The notes under the pieces are model-generated. The model was not told the origin of the DNA. It ran no database searches and saw only the letters and a list, made by a program, of their open reading frames with translations. From contig NZ_JAKMCP010000004.1 in NCBI RefSeq assembly GCF_022662105.1, forward strand, positions 186,001 through 250,000: a stretch of 64,000 bases of DNA. Direction: 5' to 3'. Source of the stretch: Aestuariivivens sediminis (GTDB lineage: Bacteria > Bacteroidota > Bacteroidia > Flavobacteriales > Flavobacteriaceae). Positions 7,160 to 16,138 of the stretch are shown here, one piece after another (the stretch's first letter is position 1; every line of letters begins with the position of its first letter). Position numbers and translations under genes: made by a program.

Positions 7160-8347
7160 ATGGCTTGTAACAGTTGTTCAACTGGTAAGGATGGTCTGCC
7201 GAAAGGGTGTAAAAACAATGGGACTTGTGGTACGGATAGTTGTAACAAACTAACGGTATTCGATTGGCTGGCGAATATGTCGCTTCCAAATGGTGATAAA
7301 CCATTTAATTGGGTAGAAGTACGCTATAAAAACGGGAGAAAGGACTATTATAAAAATCCTGAAAATTTAACCTTACACATTGGGGATATTGTAGCTACCC
7401 AGGCACAGACCGGTCATGATGTTGGAATGGTTACACTTACCGGTGAACTGGTGCGTGTTCAAATGAAACGTAAAAACATTAATGCCAATGACGATGAGGC
7501 CCTGAAGATATACCGGAAGGCCACACAAAAAGATATTGATGTGTGGTCGGCGGCTAGGGATAAGGAAGAACCTATGAAGGTTAAGGCCAGACAGTTTGCG
7601 ATAGACTTAAACCTGCAAATGAAAATTTCTGACATTGAATATCAGGGCGATGCCAGTAAAGCAACATTTTATTATACAGCGGAAGAGCGTGTTGATTTTC
7701 GGGAACTTATAAAGGTATTTGCCCGTGAGTTTAGAACCCGAATTGAAATGAAACAAGTTGGTTTTCGCCAGGAGGCATCCAGACTAGGGGGTATAGGTTC
7801 CTGTGGCCGTGAATTGTGCTGTTCTACCTGGTTAACCGACTTCAGGTCTGTAAGCACTTCTGCTGCTCGTTATCAGCAGCTGTCATTAAATCCGCTAAAA
7901 TTGGCCGGTCAGTGCGGAAAATTAAAGTGCTGTTTGAATTACGAGCTGGACACCTATTTAGACGCATTGCAAGAATTTCCTAAGACCGATATAAAGCTGC
8001 ACACCGCAAAGGGTATTGCCGTTTGTCAAAAAATAGACATTTTTAAGGGTCATATGTGGTATGCCTATGAAGGGGAATGGATGAATTGGCATAAAATTAC
8101 AGTGGATCAGGCTAACGAAATTATAGATTTTAACAAGAAGAACAAACCGGTAACCAGTTTGGAGGAATACGCCTCAGATTACATAGAAGATACTAAAGCA
8201 GAGTTTGAAAACGTTGTAGGGCAAGATAGTTTAACACGTTTTGATCATCCAAAACGTAAAAGTAAACGTAAAAATAACAGGAGCAGGAACAGTAGAAACA
8301 AAAATAAAAGAAAGAAACCCCAAAACAATAAAAATGCGTCTAAATAG
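7160..8347 (+). CDS. ricT: PSP1-domain protein, RicT/YaaT-like
   Basis: RicT (YaaT) of Bacillus belongs to an iron-sulfur complex with RicA and RicF that acts with RNase Y in mRNA maturation. This 395-residue homologue has a Cys-rich N-terminus (Cys3, 6, 17, 23, 28), a PSP1 core, and the conserved Cys clusters GSCGRELCC and GQCGKLKCC in the middle. The C-terminal ~40 residues are very basic (Lys/Arg/Asn), suggesting RNA contact. It overlaps gldH by 14 bp. RicA and RicF partners are not nearby. The cellular role in Bacteroidota is not established. Confidence 0.85.
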   Translation: MACNSCSTGKDGLPKGCKNNGTCGTDSCNKLTVFDWLANMSLPNGDKPFNWVEVRYKNGRKDYYKNPENLTLHIGDIVATQAQTGHDVGMVTLTGELVRVQMKRKNINANDDEALKIYRKATQKDIDVWSAARDKEEPMKVKARQFAIDLNLQMKISDIEYQGDASKATFYYTAEERVDFRELIKVFAREFRTRIEMKQVGFRQEASRLGGIGSCGRELCCSTWLTDFRSVSTSAARYQQLSLNPLKLAGQCGKLKCCLNYELDTYLDALQEFPKTDIKLHTAKGIAVCQKIDIFKGHMWYAYEGEWMNWHKITVDQANEIIDFNKKNKPVTSLEEYASDYIEDTKAEFENVVGQDSLTRFDHPKRKSKRKNNRSRNSRNKNKRKKPQNNKNASK

Positions 8348-8843
8348 TGTATTCTTATGTTTTTTTTGGCTTGCTATAACGGTCGTTTCTTGCGATTCCA
8401 ATCTTGTTTTCGATGTTTATAAATCCGTGCCAAACACATGGCATAAAGATTCTATAACCCGTTTTAAAGTTCACCCACCGGATTCTATTAACCCCTATAA
8501 CCTCTTTATTAATATAAGAAACACCAATGCTTACAAATACAATAATCTCTTTTTAATTGTGGAAATCGTGTTCCCGCATGGTAAGACCGTTAAGGATACC
8601 TTAGAATACAGAATGGCCGACCCGAGCGGGAAATTGTTGGGCACAGGGCTCATGGGTGTTAAAGAAAATAAACTGTGGTATAAAGAACAAGTCGTATTTA
8701 AGGAAGCAGGCGAATATCTGGTGAATATACAACACGCCATGCGTGAAAATGGAAAGGTTAATGGGGTTGTAGAATTGGAAGGGGTTACCGATGTTGGTTT
8801 TAGGATAGAAAAACCAAACACAGAAAACGGACACTTAAATTGA
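8334..8843 (+). CDS. gldH: Gliding motility lipoprotein GldH
   Basis: GldH is one of the Gld proteins required for gliding in Flavobacterium johnsoniae; it is a lipoprotein, and its precise function is unknown. The start at 8334 gives a clean signal peptide with a lipobox (VVSC, Cys20) and a 169-residue product, the family's usual length. A longer in-frame start exists upstream inside ricT but would spoil the signal peptide. It overlaps ricT by 14 bp and precedes a class A PBP gene by 50 bp. Its presence suggests the organism glides and has a type IX secretion system encoded elsewhere. Confidence 0.92.
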   Translation: MRLNSVFLCFFWLAITVVSCDSNLVFDVYKSVPNTWHKDSITRFKVHPPDSINPYNLFINIRNTNAYKYNNLFLIVEIVFPHGKTVKDTLEYRMADPSGKLLGTGLMGVKENKLWYKEQVVFKEAGEYLVNIQHAMRENGKVNGVVELEGVTDVGFRIEKPNTENGHLN

Positions 8844-8893
8844 TTCAAGCCCTAGGGTGCTCCAGAAATAAGAATTAACATCTAAGAAATTAA

Positions 8894-11242
8894 ATGGCAA
8901 AAAAGAAAAAGACAACCCCTAAAAAAGTTCAGGACTTTTCAAAATACATTCGATGGTTTTGGATATTGTTTGTAGCCGGGGCACTTGCAGTTACCCTTAT
9001 TTTTTTAGCGGCATCCTGGGGATGGTTTGGGGAGATGCCGGATCACACGCAATTGGAAAACCCGAAAACCAATTTGGCGACCGAAATTATTTCTTCAGAC
9101 GGGGTTACACTGGGTAAATTCTACTTTAATGACAACAGAACCCCGGTAGATTTCGAGGAGTTACCCAAGCATCTTGTAGACGCTCTAATCGCAACTGAAG
9201 ATGCCAGGTTCCATGAGCATTCAGGGATAGATGGTAGAGGAACTTTAAGAGCTTTCGTATTTCTTGGAAAAAAAGGGGGGGCCAGTACCATTTCACAACA
9301 ATTGGCCAGACAATTATTTGTAGGGGTTCGATCTAAAAATTTGTTTGAAACCATAACACAAAAAATTAAAGAGTGGGTTATTGCAATCCGTTTAGAGCGT
9401 CAATATACCAAAGAGGAAATCATAGCTCAATATTTTAATATTTATGATTTCTTAAATAATGCGGATGGGATACGAAGTGCGTCACGCATTTACTTTGGAA
9501 AAGAACCCCGGGACCTGGAATTAAAGGAATCTGCCATGTTGGTAGGCATGTTTAAAAATGCGGCATTATACGATCCAAGAAGAAATCCTGTAGGCGTAAA
9601 AAACAGACGTAATGTCGTATTGGCCCAAATGGAAAAATATGGCTATATATCCGAACAGGTCATGGATTCTTTGCAAAAAACAGAATTGGATTTACGTTAT
9701 ACTCCAGAATCACATAGAGAAGGTATTGCTACTTATTTTAGGGAATATTTAAGGGCTTTTATGAAGGAATGGATAGCAGAAAATCCGAAACCGGATGGTA
9801 CCAAATACAATATTAACAGTGATGGACTCAAGGTGTATACCACTATTGATTCGCGCATGCAACAGCATGCCGAAGATGCCATTCAACAACATATGCCAAG
9901 ATTACAAGCCGAATTTTTCCATCAAAACACGCCAAGGCGTAATCCGACTGCACCATTTTTAGATTTAACCTTAGGAGCCATAGATACCCTTATGCGTAAT
10001 TCTATTCGACAATCTGAACGATGGAGACACATGAAATACGACCTGAGGAAAGATACTAAAGAAATCGTGGAGTCCTTTTACAAGCCTATTCAAATGTCGG
10101 TTTTTGAATGGAAGGATGGGATACCATCGGAGAAAGATACCATCATGAAACCTATTGATTCCATGCGTTACTACAAATCGTTTTTAAGAACCGGGATGAT
10201 GTCCATGGATCCGCAAACAGGTCATGTTAAAGCATGGGTTGGTGGCATTAATTATAGGCATTTCCAATACGATATGGTAAAACAGGGTAAACGCCAAACA
10301 GGATCCACGTTTAAGCCCTTTGTATATACGGCAGCGATTGATCAATTGCATTTATCGCCCTGCGATGAAATTCCGGACACCCCGTTTTGTATAGAAAAGA
10401 ACAAGTATGGGAACCCTGATGAATGGTGTCCGAAAAATTCAGATGACGACTATGGTGGTGTGCGTACTTTAAAGAATGCTTTGGCCAATTCGGTAAACAC
10501 AGTAACCGCCAGGTTAATTGATAAAGTTGGGCCGCAACCTGTAAAAGATCTGGTTGAAAAGTTAGGGGTTGAATCCAATATTCTTCCGGTGCCGGCTATT
10601 GCTTTAGGAGTAACGGAATTAAGTGTTTACGAAATGGTGGGAGCCTATTCAACGTTTGCTAATAAAGGCGTGTATACCAAACCTGTTATGGTAACGCAAA
10701 TTGAAGATAAAAACGGAACTATATTATATCAGTTTAAACCGGAAACCCGTGATGTGTTAAATGAGGAGACAGCTTTTGTAACGGTGAAACTTTTGGAAGG
10801 GGTTACTCAATATGGATCCGGGGCCCGTTTAAGAACCAAAGGCGCTGATGCCTACCGGGCAGACTACAGGGAAATCGTGACAGGTTATCCCTATGAATTT
10901 ACGAACCCTATTGCGGGAAAGACGGGGACAACTCAAAATCAAAGTGACGGATGGTTTATGGGTATGGTGCCAAACTTAGTTACAGGGGTATGGGTAGGAG
11001 CCGAAGACCGAGCGGCTCACTTTGCTTCCATTACTTATGGTCAGGGGGCAGCCATGGCACTTCCTATTTGGGCCCTGTATATGAAGAGTTGTTATGCGGA
11101 TGACACCTTGAACGTATCCCAGGAAGAATTTGAAGCCCCCTCAGAACTATCCATAAATGTGGATTGTTCTGAAGAAGGGCAAAATGTTATTGTTGATGAT
11201 GATCAAGAAGAACGTATCCCGGAAGAATTAGATTTTAACTAA
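8894..11242 (+). CDS. Class A penicillin-binding protein (PBP1A-like)
   Basis: This bifunctional peptidoglycan synthase polymerises lipid II (glycosyltransferase 51) and crosslinks stem peptides (transpeptidase) in the periplasm. After a basic tail and one N-terminal membrane helix (about 20-42), the GT51 domain shows the catalytic glutamate in ATEDARFHEH (Glu102) and STISQQLARQL. The transpeptidase has the nucleophile motif STFK (Ser471-Lys474), a SxN motif (NSVNT) and KTGTT. At 782 residues it has the usual length. It follows gldH closely and is probably cotranscribed with it. Confidence 0.96.
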   Translation: MAKKKKTTPKKVQDFSKYIRWFWILFVAGALAVTLIFLAASWGWFGEMPDHTQLENPKTNLATEIISSDGVTLGKFYFNDNRTPVDFEELPKHLVDALIATEDARFHEHSGIDGRGTLRAFVFLGKKGGASTISQQLARQLFVGVRSKNLFETITQKIKEWVIAIRLERQYTKEEIIAQYFNIYDFLNNADGIRSASRIYFGKEPRDLELKESAMLVGMFKNAALYDPRRNPVGVKNRRNVVLAQMEKYGYISEQVMDSLQKTELDLRYTPESHREGIATYFREYLRAFMKEWIAENPKPDGTKYNINSDGLKVYTTIDSRMQQHAEDAIQQHMPRLQAEFFHQNTPRRNPTAPFLDLTLGAIDTLMRNSIRQSERWRHMKYDLRKDTKEIVESFYKPIQMSVFEWKDGIPSEKDTIMKPIDSMRYYKSFLRTGMMSMDPQTGHVKAWVGGINYRHFQYDMVKQGKRQTGSTFKPFVYTAAIDQLHLSPCDEIPDTPFCIEKNKYGNPDEWCPKNSDDDYGGVRTLKNALANSVNTVTARLIDKVGPQPVKDLVEKLGVESNILPVPAIALGVTELSVYEMVGAYSTFANKGVYTKPVMVTQIEDKNGTILYQFKPETRDVLNEETAFVTVKLLEGVTQYGSGARLRTKGADAYRADYREIVTGYPYEFTNPIAGKTGTTQNQSDGWFMGMVPNLVTGVWVGAEDRAAHFASITYGQGAAMALPIWALYMKSCYADDTLNVSQEEFEAPSELSINVDCSEEGQNVIVDDDQEERIPEELDFN

Positions 11243-11335
11243 ATCCACATACCCACCATCATTTATGAACTCCTTGCTTAAGTAGAGCAGGCATTAACTC
11301 CTGGGATACGTTTCCTAAACCAAAGGGGATAGCAA

Positions 11336-13303
11336 TTAAATGCTTTTTGCAAATGCGATGAAAAATTCAACGGATTCTGGGTTTTTCATGGAATCTATGT
11401 TAATGGATTTTTCTAATGGCATGTGCATTAAAATTTTTTTAACCGGAGCTTCCATTTTTTTGCCACTTATGGTATAAGGAATGTCTGGTACCTCAATAAT
11501 TGTATCGGGGACATGTCTTGGTGAATATTCCTTTTTAAGCTGTTCGTTAATCCTTTGTTTAACATCCTCTGACAGTTCTATATTCGGTCTCATTTTCACA
11601 AACAAAGGCATAAAGTGTTTCCCGTCTTCCATTTCCAGATTCACAATAAGAGCGTCTTCAACGGCTTCAATTTTGTTGATACTTCTGTAAATTTCACTGG
11701 TACCAATACGAATACCATGGCGGTTGAGCGTAGCGTCGGACCTTCCATAAATGATAATGCCCTGTGTTTGTGAGTTAATTTTTATAAAATCACCATGCCG
11801 CCATTTTCCGGGGAAATGTTCAAAATAGCTGGCCTTATAGCGACTATTATCCGGATCATTCCAAAAATAAATAGGCATGGAAGGCATGGGTTTATCTATG
11901 ACCATTTCACCCAGTTCATCTACAACAGATTGCTCATGATCGTCATATGCATAAAGCGATACCCCTAGGGCACGACATTGTATTTCTCCGGCATGAACGC
12001 CATAAAAAGGAGTGCCGCCCACAAAGGCTGTACAAACATCCGTACCCCCGGCCATGGAACACAACCAAACATCAGATTTTATGCTGTTATACACGTATTC
12101 GAACGCTTCCAGAGGTAAAGGGGCCCCGGTAGAACTGATAGACCGTATTGAAGTTAAGTTACAGTTGTTTTTTGGAATAATATGACGCTTCATGCCGGCA
12201 ACTAAAAATGGAGCACTAGTGCCAAAATGGGTGATTTTTACATCTTCTGAGAACTGCCAAAGCTTATAGAAATCCGGATAAGTTGGAGATCCGTCATAAA
12301 GGACAATAGTCGCCCCCATTAATAATGGGGATTGCAGAAAATTCCACATCATCCAGCCTGTTGTTGTAAACCAAAAATAACGTTCACCTTCATGGACATC
12401 GTTATGAAAGGCCAAATACTTTAAATGTTCCAATAAAATGCCCCCATGAGAGTGCACAATAGCTTTGGGTAAACCGGTTGTGCCAGATGAGTATAATACC
12501 CAAATAGGATGGCTGAAGTCTACCGGTTCAAAAACTAAGGCATTACCCGGTATCTTGAAAATATCATATATGTTTATAACCTCTTTTGGAAATTTAAATG
12601 TTGCATTTTTATGGAGATACGGTAACATAATAACTTTCTCCAAAGTAGGGAGAGCATCGGCAATGGTTTTAGAGACCTTGGATTTATCGTAAGGTTTACC
12701 ATTATAATAATAGCCGTCAACCGTAATAAAGACTTTAGGTTTTATTTGGGCAAACCGATCGATCACACTTTCGCTTCCAAAGTCCGGGGAGGTACTGGAC
12801 CAAATGCCACCAATGGAATTTACAGCTAAAAAGGAAATGGTAGCTTCCGGGACATTGGGTAGAAAGGCGACAACACAATCGCCTTTTCTTACGCCTATTG
12901 ATTTTAAATAGGTGGCCATGGAGGCCACTTTTGTTCTAAGGGCATTCCAGGATAGTTCGAGATAATCCCCTTGTTCATTCTTAAAAATAATGGCGGTTTC
13001 TTCTATTAAATGCGAGTGCCTAAAAATATGTTCAGCATAATTTAGTTTTGAGCCTGGAAACCATGCCACATCCGGCATGTTGCCCTGAGTTAAAATGCGG
13101 TTATAAGGCTTGTGGCTAATCACTTTAAAATAATCCCAGATACTTTTCCAGAAATCTTCAATATGATCGACAGACCATTGCCAAAGCGCATTATAGGAAT
13201 TAAGCTGTAGACCATGTGTAGAAGACAACCACTTGCTGTATTCATATAAATGGCTGTTTTCTTTAAAGGCATCCGAACCCTCCCATAATTTTTTATTGCG
13301 CAT
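11336..13303 (-). CDS. aacS: Acetoacetate-CoA ligase (acetoacetyl-CoA synthetase)
   Basis: This 655-residue acyl-adenylate-forming enzyme activates acetoacetate to acetoacetyl-CoA with ATP, for ketone-body use or PHB/sterol-type metabolism. The N-terminal ACAS-like extension, the ATP-binding P-loop (YSSGTTGLPKAIVHSHGG, about residues 270-290) and the C-terminal catalytic lysine region (YTISGKKME) are all present. Length and the LWEGSDAFKENSHLYEY start match AacS better than acetyl-CoA synthetase. It is a single gene, converging with the PBP gene; no partner ketone-body genes are adjacent. Confidence 0.93.
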   Translation of the reverse strand: MRNKKLWEGSDAFKENSHLYEYSKWLSSTHGLQLNSYNALWQWSVDHIEDFWKSIWDYFKVISHKPYNRILTQGNMPDVAWFPGSKLNYAEHIFRHSHLIEETAIIFKNEQGDYLELSWNALRTKVASMATYLKSIGVRKGDCVVAFLPNVPEATISFLAVNSIGGIWSSTSPDFGSESVIDRFAQIKPKVFITVDGYYYNGKPYDKSKVSKTIADALPTLEKVIMLPYLHKNATFKFPKEVINIYDIFKIPGNALVFEPVDFSHPIWVLYSSGTTGLPKAIVHSHGGILLEHLKYLAFHNDVHEGERYFWFTTTGWMMWNFLQSPLLMGATIVLYDGSPTYPDFYKLWQFSEDVKITHFGTSAPFLVAGMKRHIIPKNNCNLTSIRSISSTGAPLPLEAFEYVYNSIKSDVWLCSMAGGTDVCTAFVGGTPFYGVHAGEIQCRALGVSLYAYDDHEQSVVDELGEMVIDKPMPSMPIYFWNDPDNSRYKASYFEHFPGKWRHGDFIKINSQTQGIIIYGRSDATLNRHGIRIGTSEIYRSINKIEAVEDALIVNLEMEDGKHFMPLFVKMRPNIELSEDVKQRINEQLKKEYSPRHVPDTIIEVPDIPYTISGKKMEAPVKKILMHMPLEKSINIDSMKNPESVEFFIAFAKSI

Positions 13304-13496
13304 TTTTATTCTGATTTATGAAGTATAAAGATACGTATTCTTCCAGGAATAAAGGAAGTGTTTTCGCTTTCTTAAAATACCGGAATAGGACTCTAATGTT
13401 AAAAAAACATGCATTTTAACGATTATATATGTTTTTAGTCTGATTTAATCATAAAAATGTGCATATTTACAGTCCCCAAATAAACCAATTGAATTA

Positions 13497-13504
13497 TAGA
13501 TTTG
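13497..13504 (+). promoter_or_regulatory. -7 box upstream of the 40-residue ORF
   Basis: TAGATTTG matches the TAnnTTTG -7 consensus about 37 bp upstream of the ATG at 13541. No convincing -33 TTG is present at the right spacing, so this is a weak call. Confidence 0.35.
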
Positions 13505-13540
13505 CCTCAAGGCTACCATTAAACTTAACCTACTTTAAAC

Positions 13541-13663
13541 ATGGAACCGAATTTAACTGAGCAAATAGAATTTAGGGATAGTAAGCTCAAGGAAACGCTT
13601 CGCGAATACCTACAGTTTATTAAAGGATTATTGTACATTACTAAAAAAGTATTCATGCTATAA
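13541..13663 (+). CDS. Putative 40-residue protein, unknown function
   Basis: This short open frame encodes an amphipathic peptide: an acidic N-terminus (about 1-12), then alternating charged and hydrophobic residues with a cluster of aromatic/aliphatic residues and a Lys-Lys-Val-Phe end. It lies alone in a 354-bp gap between aacS and the ABC gene, behind a TAGATTTG box. Its last 6 bp overlap the 3' end of the convergent ABC transporter gene. I recognise no family. Its codon use looks coding-like, but support is limited to the start, the box and the lack of any other explanation for the gap. Upstream of it, 13304-13496 holds only the aacS promoter region. Confidence 0.4.
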   Translation: MEPNLTEQIEFRDSKLKETLREYLQFIKGLLYITKKVFML

Positions 13664-15334
13664 CCCTTTTGGAATAGCATGAATTAATTTTTTGGTATAC
13701 GCCTTTTGGGGATTGTTGTAGATCGCATCAGCATCAGCCAATTCTTCAATTTTACCATTATTCATTACCAATAGCTGGTCGCTCATATATTTTACTACCG
13801 CTAGATCATGCGATATAAAAATATAGGTAAAACCAAAATCTTCTTTAAGCTCATTTAAAAGATTTAAAACCTGAGCTTGAACCGATATATCTAAAGCTGA
13901 AACCGATTCGTCACATACAATCAATTTGGGTTGCAGTGCAATAGTTCTTGCAATACCAATACGCTGTCGTTGTCCTCCTGAAAACTCATGAGGGTAACGG
14001 TTAAATACGTTTTCAGATAGCCCGACACGATTTAAAATAGCCAATACTTTTGCCTTCCGTTCGGTATAGGAATTATAAATACCATGAACTTTCATGGGTT
14101 CAATAATGGCATTACCAACAGGTATTCTGGGATTTAAGGACGAAAAGGGATCCTGAAAAATGATTTGCATTTCTTTTCTTAATGTTCTTATGGCGGCGTT
14201 TGAAAGATGGGTAATGTCTTCCCCTCTATATAAAATAGTTCCGGCAGTTGCCTTGTCAAGTTGTAAAATGGCATTACCCAATGTTGATTTCCCACACCCG
14301 GATTCGCCCACCAATCCTAAAGTCTCACCTTCGTAAAGTTTAAAACTTACTTGGTCTACTGCTTTGAATGCAGATGTTTTGGAAAACCAACCTGATTTTG
14401 AGAAATATTCTTTTTCAATATTAATAACCTCTAAAAGAGGCGGTTTACTATAAAGGGTTTTATGTTTTATCTGGCGTTCTTCGGAGGTTATAATTTCTTT
14501 GGAAAAATTATCATTGAGATAATCTTGAATGGACGGTAATTTCTTTAATCTGGTATCTAATGAGGGGCGAGAATTCAAAAGTGCTTTTGTGTAATTGTGT
14601 TTGGGCTTTTTAAAAATGGTTTCAACCTTACCTTGTTCTACAATTTCGCCGCGATACATCACCAGGACTCGATCGGCAATCTCTGAGATTAAGGTCAAAT
14701 CGTGGGTAATAAAAATGATACTCATCCTGGTTTCTTTTTGTAAGGTATATAAAAGATGGATTATGTCTTTCTGTACGGTGACATCGAGTGCCGTTGTAGG
14801 TTCGTCGGCTATTAAAATATCGGGTTTACAGGCAATGGACATGGCTATCATTACGCGTTGTTTTTGACCTCCTGAAATTTCATGGGGATATGCCCCAAAA
14901 ATTCGTGATGGATTGGGTAACTTCACCTTTTCAAATAATGCCAATGTTTCTTCCTTAGCGTTTGATTTAGATAAATTGGTGTGTTGTAATAGTATTTCCT
15001 GAACTTGATTCCCACAGGTCATGGATGGATTCAAGGAACTCATGGGCTCTTGAAACACCATAGCAATTTTTTTACCGCGAATACCCCGAAACCCTTTATT
15101 TGATAGTTGGGTTAAGTCTTTATTGTCGTAAAGAATGGATCCCGAAGTGATGCTGGAGAGTTTATTGGGTAATAAACCCAAAATGGCCAGTGATGATACT
15201 GATTTTCCTGAACCAGATTCCCCAACAATCCCAAGTATCTCATTGCGTTCAAGCGAATACGAAATATGGTGGATAACCTCTTTGTTTCCGAATGAAATAC
15301 TCAGGTTTTCAATATTTAATAAGGGGTTCTTCAT
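13658..15334 (-). CDS. Double-ATPase peptide/nickel-type ABC transporter protein (DppD-DppF fusion)
   Basis: This 558-residue protein carries two ABC ATPase domains in one chain, like YejF and GsiA, and powers import of peptides or glutathione-like substrates. Each half has a Walker A (GESGSGKS; GESGCGKS), a signature (ISGGQKQR; FSGGQRQR) and a Walker B. The oligopeptide-family C-terminal extension follows each half. The start at 15334 is preferred; an ATG 30 bp upstream adds a non-conserved tail. Permease and binding-protein genes are not next to it, as often seen in Bacteroidota. Substrate cannot be read. Confidence 0.92.
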   Translation of the reverse strand: MKNPLLNIENLSISFGNKEVIHHISYSLERNEILGIVGESGSGKSVSSLAILGLLPNKLSSITSGSILYDNKDLTQLSNKGFRGIRGKKIAMVFQEPMSSLNPSMTCGNQVQEILLQHTNLSKSNAKEETLALFEKVKLPNPSRIFGAYPHEISGGQKQRVMIAMSIACKPDILIADEPTTALDVTVQKDIIHLLYTLQKETRMSIIFITHDLTLISEIADRVLVMYRGEIVEQGKVETIFKKPKHNYTKALLNSRPSLDTRLKKLPSIQDYLNDNFSKEIITSEERQIKHKTLYSKPPLLEVINIEKEYFSKSGWFSKTSAFKAVDQVSFKLYEGETLGLVGESGCGKSTLGNAILQLDKATAGTILYRGEDITHLSNAAIRTLRKEMQIIFQDPFSSLNPRIPVGNAIIEPMKVHGIYNSYTERKAKVLAILNRVGLSENVFNRYPHEFSGGQRQRIGIARTIALQPKLIVCDESVSALDISVQAQVLNLLNELKEDFGFTYIFISHDLAVVKYMSDQLLVMNNGKIEELADADAIYNNPQKAYTKKLIHAIPKGL

Positions 15335-15424
15335 AGGGATGAATTTAGGATACCTGTAATACATGTAATGGGCTTTAAACTATTATCTCGAGAGCCGGTC
15401 TGAGGATAATTCATATATTTTTAT

Positions 15425-16138
15425 TTAAACATGAATAATTTCATTCTCATTTAAAAGCGCATCACCTCTAAGTCTTAAAAATATTTGAGCGACCGCAATG
15501 GTGTCTTTTTCGCAATACGCGATAATACGATTTATGTCCTTGTCCTCATAGTACACACGGTAAACTTCGCTGCCATCAATATCATCTTTTGGAGATGGAA
15601 TGCCAAGGACATGCGTTAAAAGTTTTAAGGACGTGTATGTTTTATAATCTCCAAACTTCCAAAGTTCCATAGTGTCCAAATGGGGCACTTCCCAGGGTTT
15701 CTTACCAAAAAGATTCAATTTATACGGTAATGCCATATTATGGATAATCATACGGCGCGCAATATACGGGAAATCAAATTCCTTTCCATTATGGGCACAT
15801 AACAAATGGTTGGCCTGGCTGAAATGTGAAATCAAAAGTGTTTTGAACTCTTTTAAAATTGAAATTTCATCGCCATGAAAGGAAGTCACCCGAAACGTTC
15901 TTGTTTTATCCTGATGACTAAAGTATCCCACAGAAATGCAAATAATTTTTCCAAATTCTGCCCAAATACCTGCACGTTCATAAAATTCTTCAGCTGTAAA
16001 TTCCTCCTTACGCTGGTATTGTGATTTGAGTTCCCAAAGGACCTGTTTGGTCTCATCCAAATCTGAATAATGCTGAGTTTCTGGAACGGTTTCTATGTCT
16101 ATAAAAAGTATGTTTTCGAGCTTAAGTTTGTGTAACAT
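15425..16138 (-). CDS. DnaQ-like 3'-5' exonuclease (PolB-type exonuclease family)
   Basis: This 237-residue protein belongs to the predicted PolB-associated 3'-5' exonuclease family. DEDD-type acidic residues are visible: an FIDIETVPE block (residues 12-20), an Asp in HNGKEFDFPYI, and a C-terminal YCEKD with the fourth Asp. It would remove nucleotides from 3' ends in the cytoplasm. The biological role is not known for the family. It overlaps the preceding serine hydrolase gene by 17 bp, implying cotranscription, though no functional link is apparent. Confidence 0.85.
   Translation of the reverse strand: MLHKLKLENILFIDIETVPETQHYSDLDETKQVLWELKSQYQRKEEFTAEEFYERAGIWAEFGKIICISVGYFSHQDKTRTFRVTSFHGDEISILKEFKTLLISHFSQANHLLCAHNGKEFDFPYIARRMIIHNMALPYKLNLFGKKPWEVPHLDTMELWKFGDYKTYTSLKLLTHVLGIPSPKDDIDGSEVYRVYYEDKDINRIIAYCEKDTIAVAQIFLRLRGDALLNENEIIHV

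Noticed and set aside
8241-8333. Longer start for gldH inside ricT
   Set aside because: It would put 31 charged residues before the lipoprotein signal peptide and remove the lipobox from its proper place; the ATG at 8334 explains both.
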